A DNA stretch of 6,033 nucleotides, taken from Geoglobus sp. Lineage in GTDB: Archaea > Halobacteriota > Archaeoglobi > Archaeoglobales > Archaeoglobaceae. Numbering within the stretch: position 1 is the stretch's first letter; every line of letters starts with the position of its first letter. Of the stretch, positions 5,524 through 6,033 are shown piece by piece. The DNA lies in contig WAJY01000235.1 in the NCBI GenBank assembly GCA_015523645.1, forward strand, positions 1-6,033, read 5' to 3'. The notes beneath the pieces are model-generated. The model worked only from the letters and a program-made list of their open reading frames with translations. It was not told the DNA's origin and made no database searches. The translations under genes were made by a program, and so were the position numbers.

Positions 5524-6033
5524 ATGAGAAAAACTCTTGTTGAGATTGAAGAAGACATGCAGTACATTAACATTGCATCCAGAAGAAGTCTCTTTGATCA
5601 TGCACTGATAAGAGTAATCCTTTCGTCCCTTGCAGAAAAAGATGAGCTTCTGAATTTGAGAAAGAGAGATGTCGTTGTTTTGAATGAAGGAGACGAGCAA
5701 ATACATTATCTTTATCTGAGGAAAGGTGGAAGAGTGAGAAAGGCACCAATTGATTCTAGAACCTATCAGATTTTGACAAGCCTAACCACAGAAATTTCGG
5801 GAAAGGAGGAAATATTCAGAGTTTCTGAGAGAGAGTTAAATCAGATAGTAATGAAGTACTCTCCAAAAAACAGGAAATACGATGCAGAAAGTCTGAGAAG
5901 GGCTGTGATAATGATCTTGGAGGATAACTTGCTTGGAAAGAGCTACAAAAGCGTTTGCTCTTCCGACATCAAAGAGCTTTACGACTTCATGTCAGAATTT
6001 CATCCGATGTTTTCTGGGATGTGGGATTTGGAG
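5524..6033 (+). CDS. Tyrosine-recombinase-fold protein with degenerate catalytic site, C-terminus beyond the window
   Basis: 170 codons are open to the window edge from the ATG at 5524. The architecture recalls the catalytic domain of phage-integrase/Xer tyrosine recombinases without the usual N-terminal core-binding domain. FDHALIRVILSS followed by DELLNLRKRDVVV (residues 24-52) matches the helix, TGLRxSELLxL turn and strand of that fold. A beta-hairpin with KGGRVRKAPI (67-76) matches the KGxKxRxVP segment. VSERELNQIVMKY (100-112) and AESLRRAVIMIL (121-132) match the HxLRHTFA helix. Critical residues differ: catalytic Arg I aligns with Glu38 and the HxxR His with Glu122, although Arg125 and Lys67 remain. 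No LGH motif follows. It is therefore unlikely to be an active recombinase and may be a DNA-binding or regulatory derivative. The fold is inferred from pattern only. Confidence 0.6.
   Translation, partial: MRKTLVEIEEDMQYINIASRRSLFDHALIRVILSSLAEKDELLNLRKRDVVVLNEGDEQIHYLYLRKGGRVRKAPIDSRTYQILTSLTTEISGKEEIFRVSERELNQIVMKYSPKNRKYDAESLRRAVIMILEDNLLGKSYKSVCSSDIKELYDFMSEFHPMFSGMWDLE

Noticed and set aside
5521..5749. Two minus-strand open frames of about 60 codons
   Set aside because: They are antisense to the recombinase-like gene, overlap each other in different frames and show no coding character.

Overview
The window reads as chromosomal DNA of a hyperthermophilic euryarchaeon, most likely a member of the Archaeoglobales. 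The malate dehydrogenase closely resembles the Archaeoglobus fulgidus enzyme as I remember it. PdxS carries the archaeal internal insertion. Promoters have TATA-type boxes, and several genes lack a Shine-Dalgarno site and start about 25-27 bases after such a box. Coding sequence is rich in Lys, Glu and AGA/AGG Arg codons. Species cannot be fixed by eye.

Left part (1-1156), minus strand: the window edge holds what looks like the frame-disrupted start of a small CxxC zinc-ribbon gene. Next come a tRNA-Ser(CGA) with encoded CCA and malate dehydrogenase (mdh). Centre (1157-2867), plus strand: a 125-base divergent promoter region, then pdxS and pdxT. These overlap by four bases and encode the two subunits of pyridoxal 5'-phosphate synthase. 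pdxT runs tail to tail into the next minus-strand gene, overlapping it by 12 bases.

Right part (2856-5483), minus strand, listed in transcription order from the right: an 88-residue protein resembling the C-terminal part of the ribosome-export factor NMD3; a gene overlapping it by 11 bases that encodes an archaeal homologue of human CDIN1 (C15orf41), a TPD-type PD-(D/E)xK nuclease-fold protein; a 181-residue protein that may be an inactivated KaiC/Rad55-like domain; and a DUF169 protein. The last two each have their own leaderless-type promoter. Divergent from this block, a partial plus-strand gene (5524 to the edge) encodes a protein with a tyrosine-recombinase-like fold that seems to have lost key catalytic residues.

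MDH (central carbon and redox metabolism) and PdxST (vitamin B6) are housekeeping genes. The most interesting segment is 4280-6033: an NMD3-like module translationally coupled to a CDIN1-type nuclease, facing a degenerate recombinase-fold protein across a 40-base divergent promoter. I see no CRISPR array, insertion sequence or prophage hallmark.
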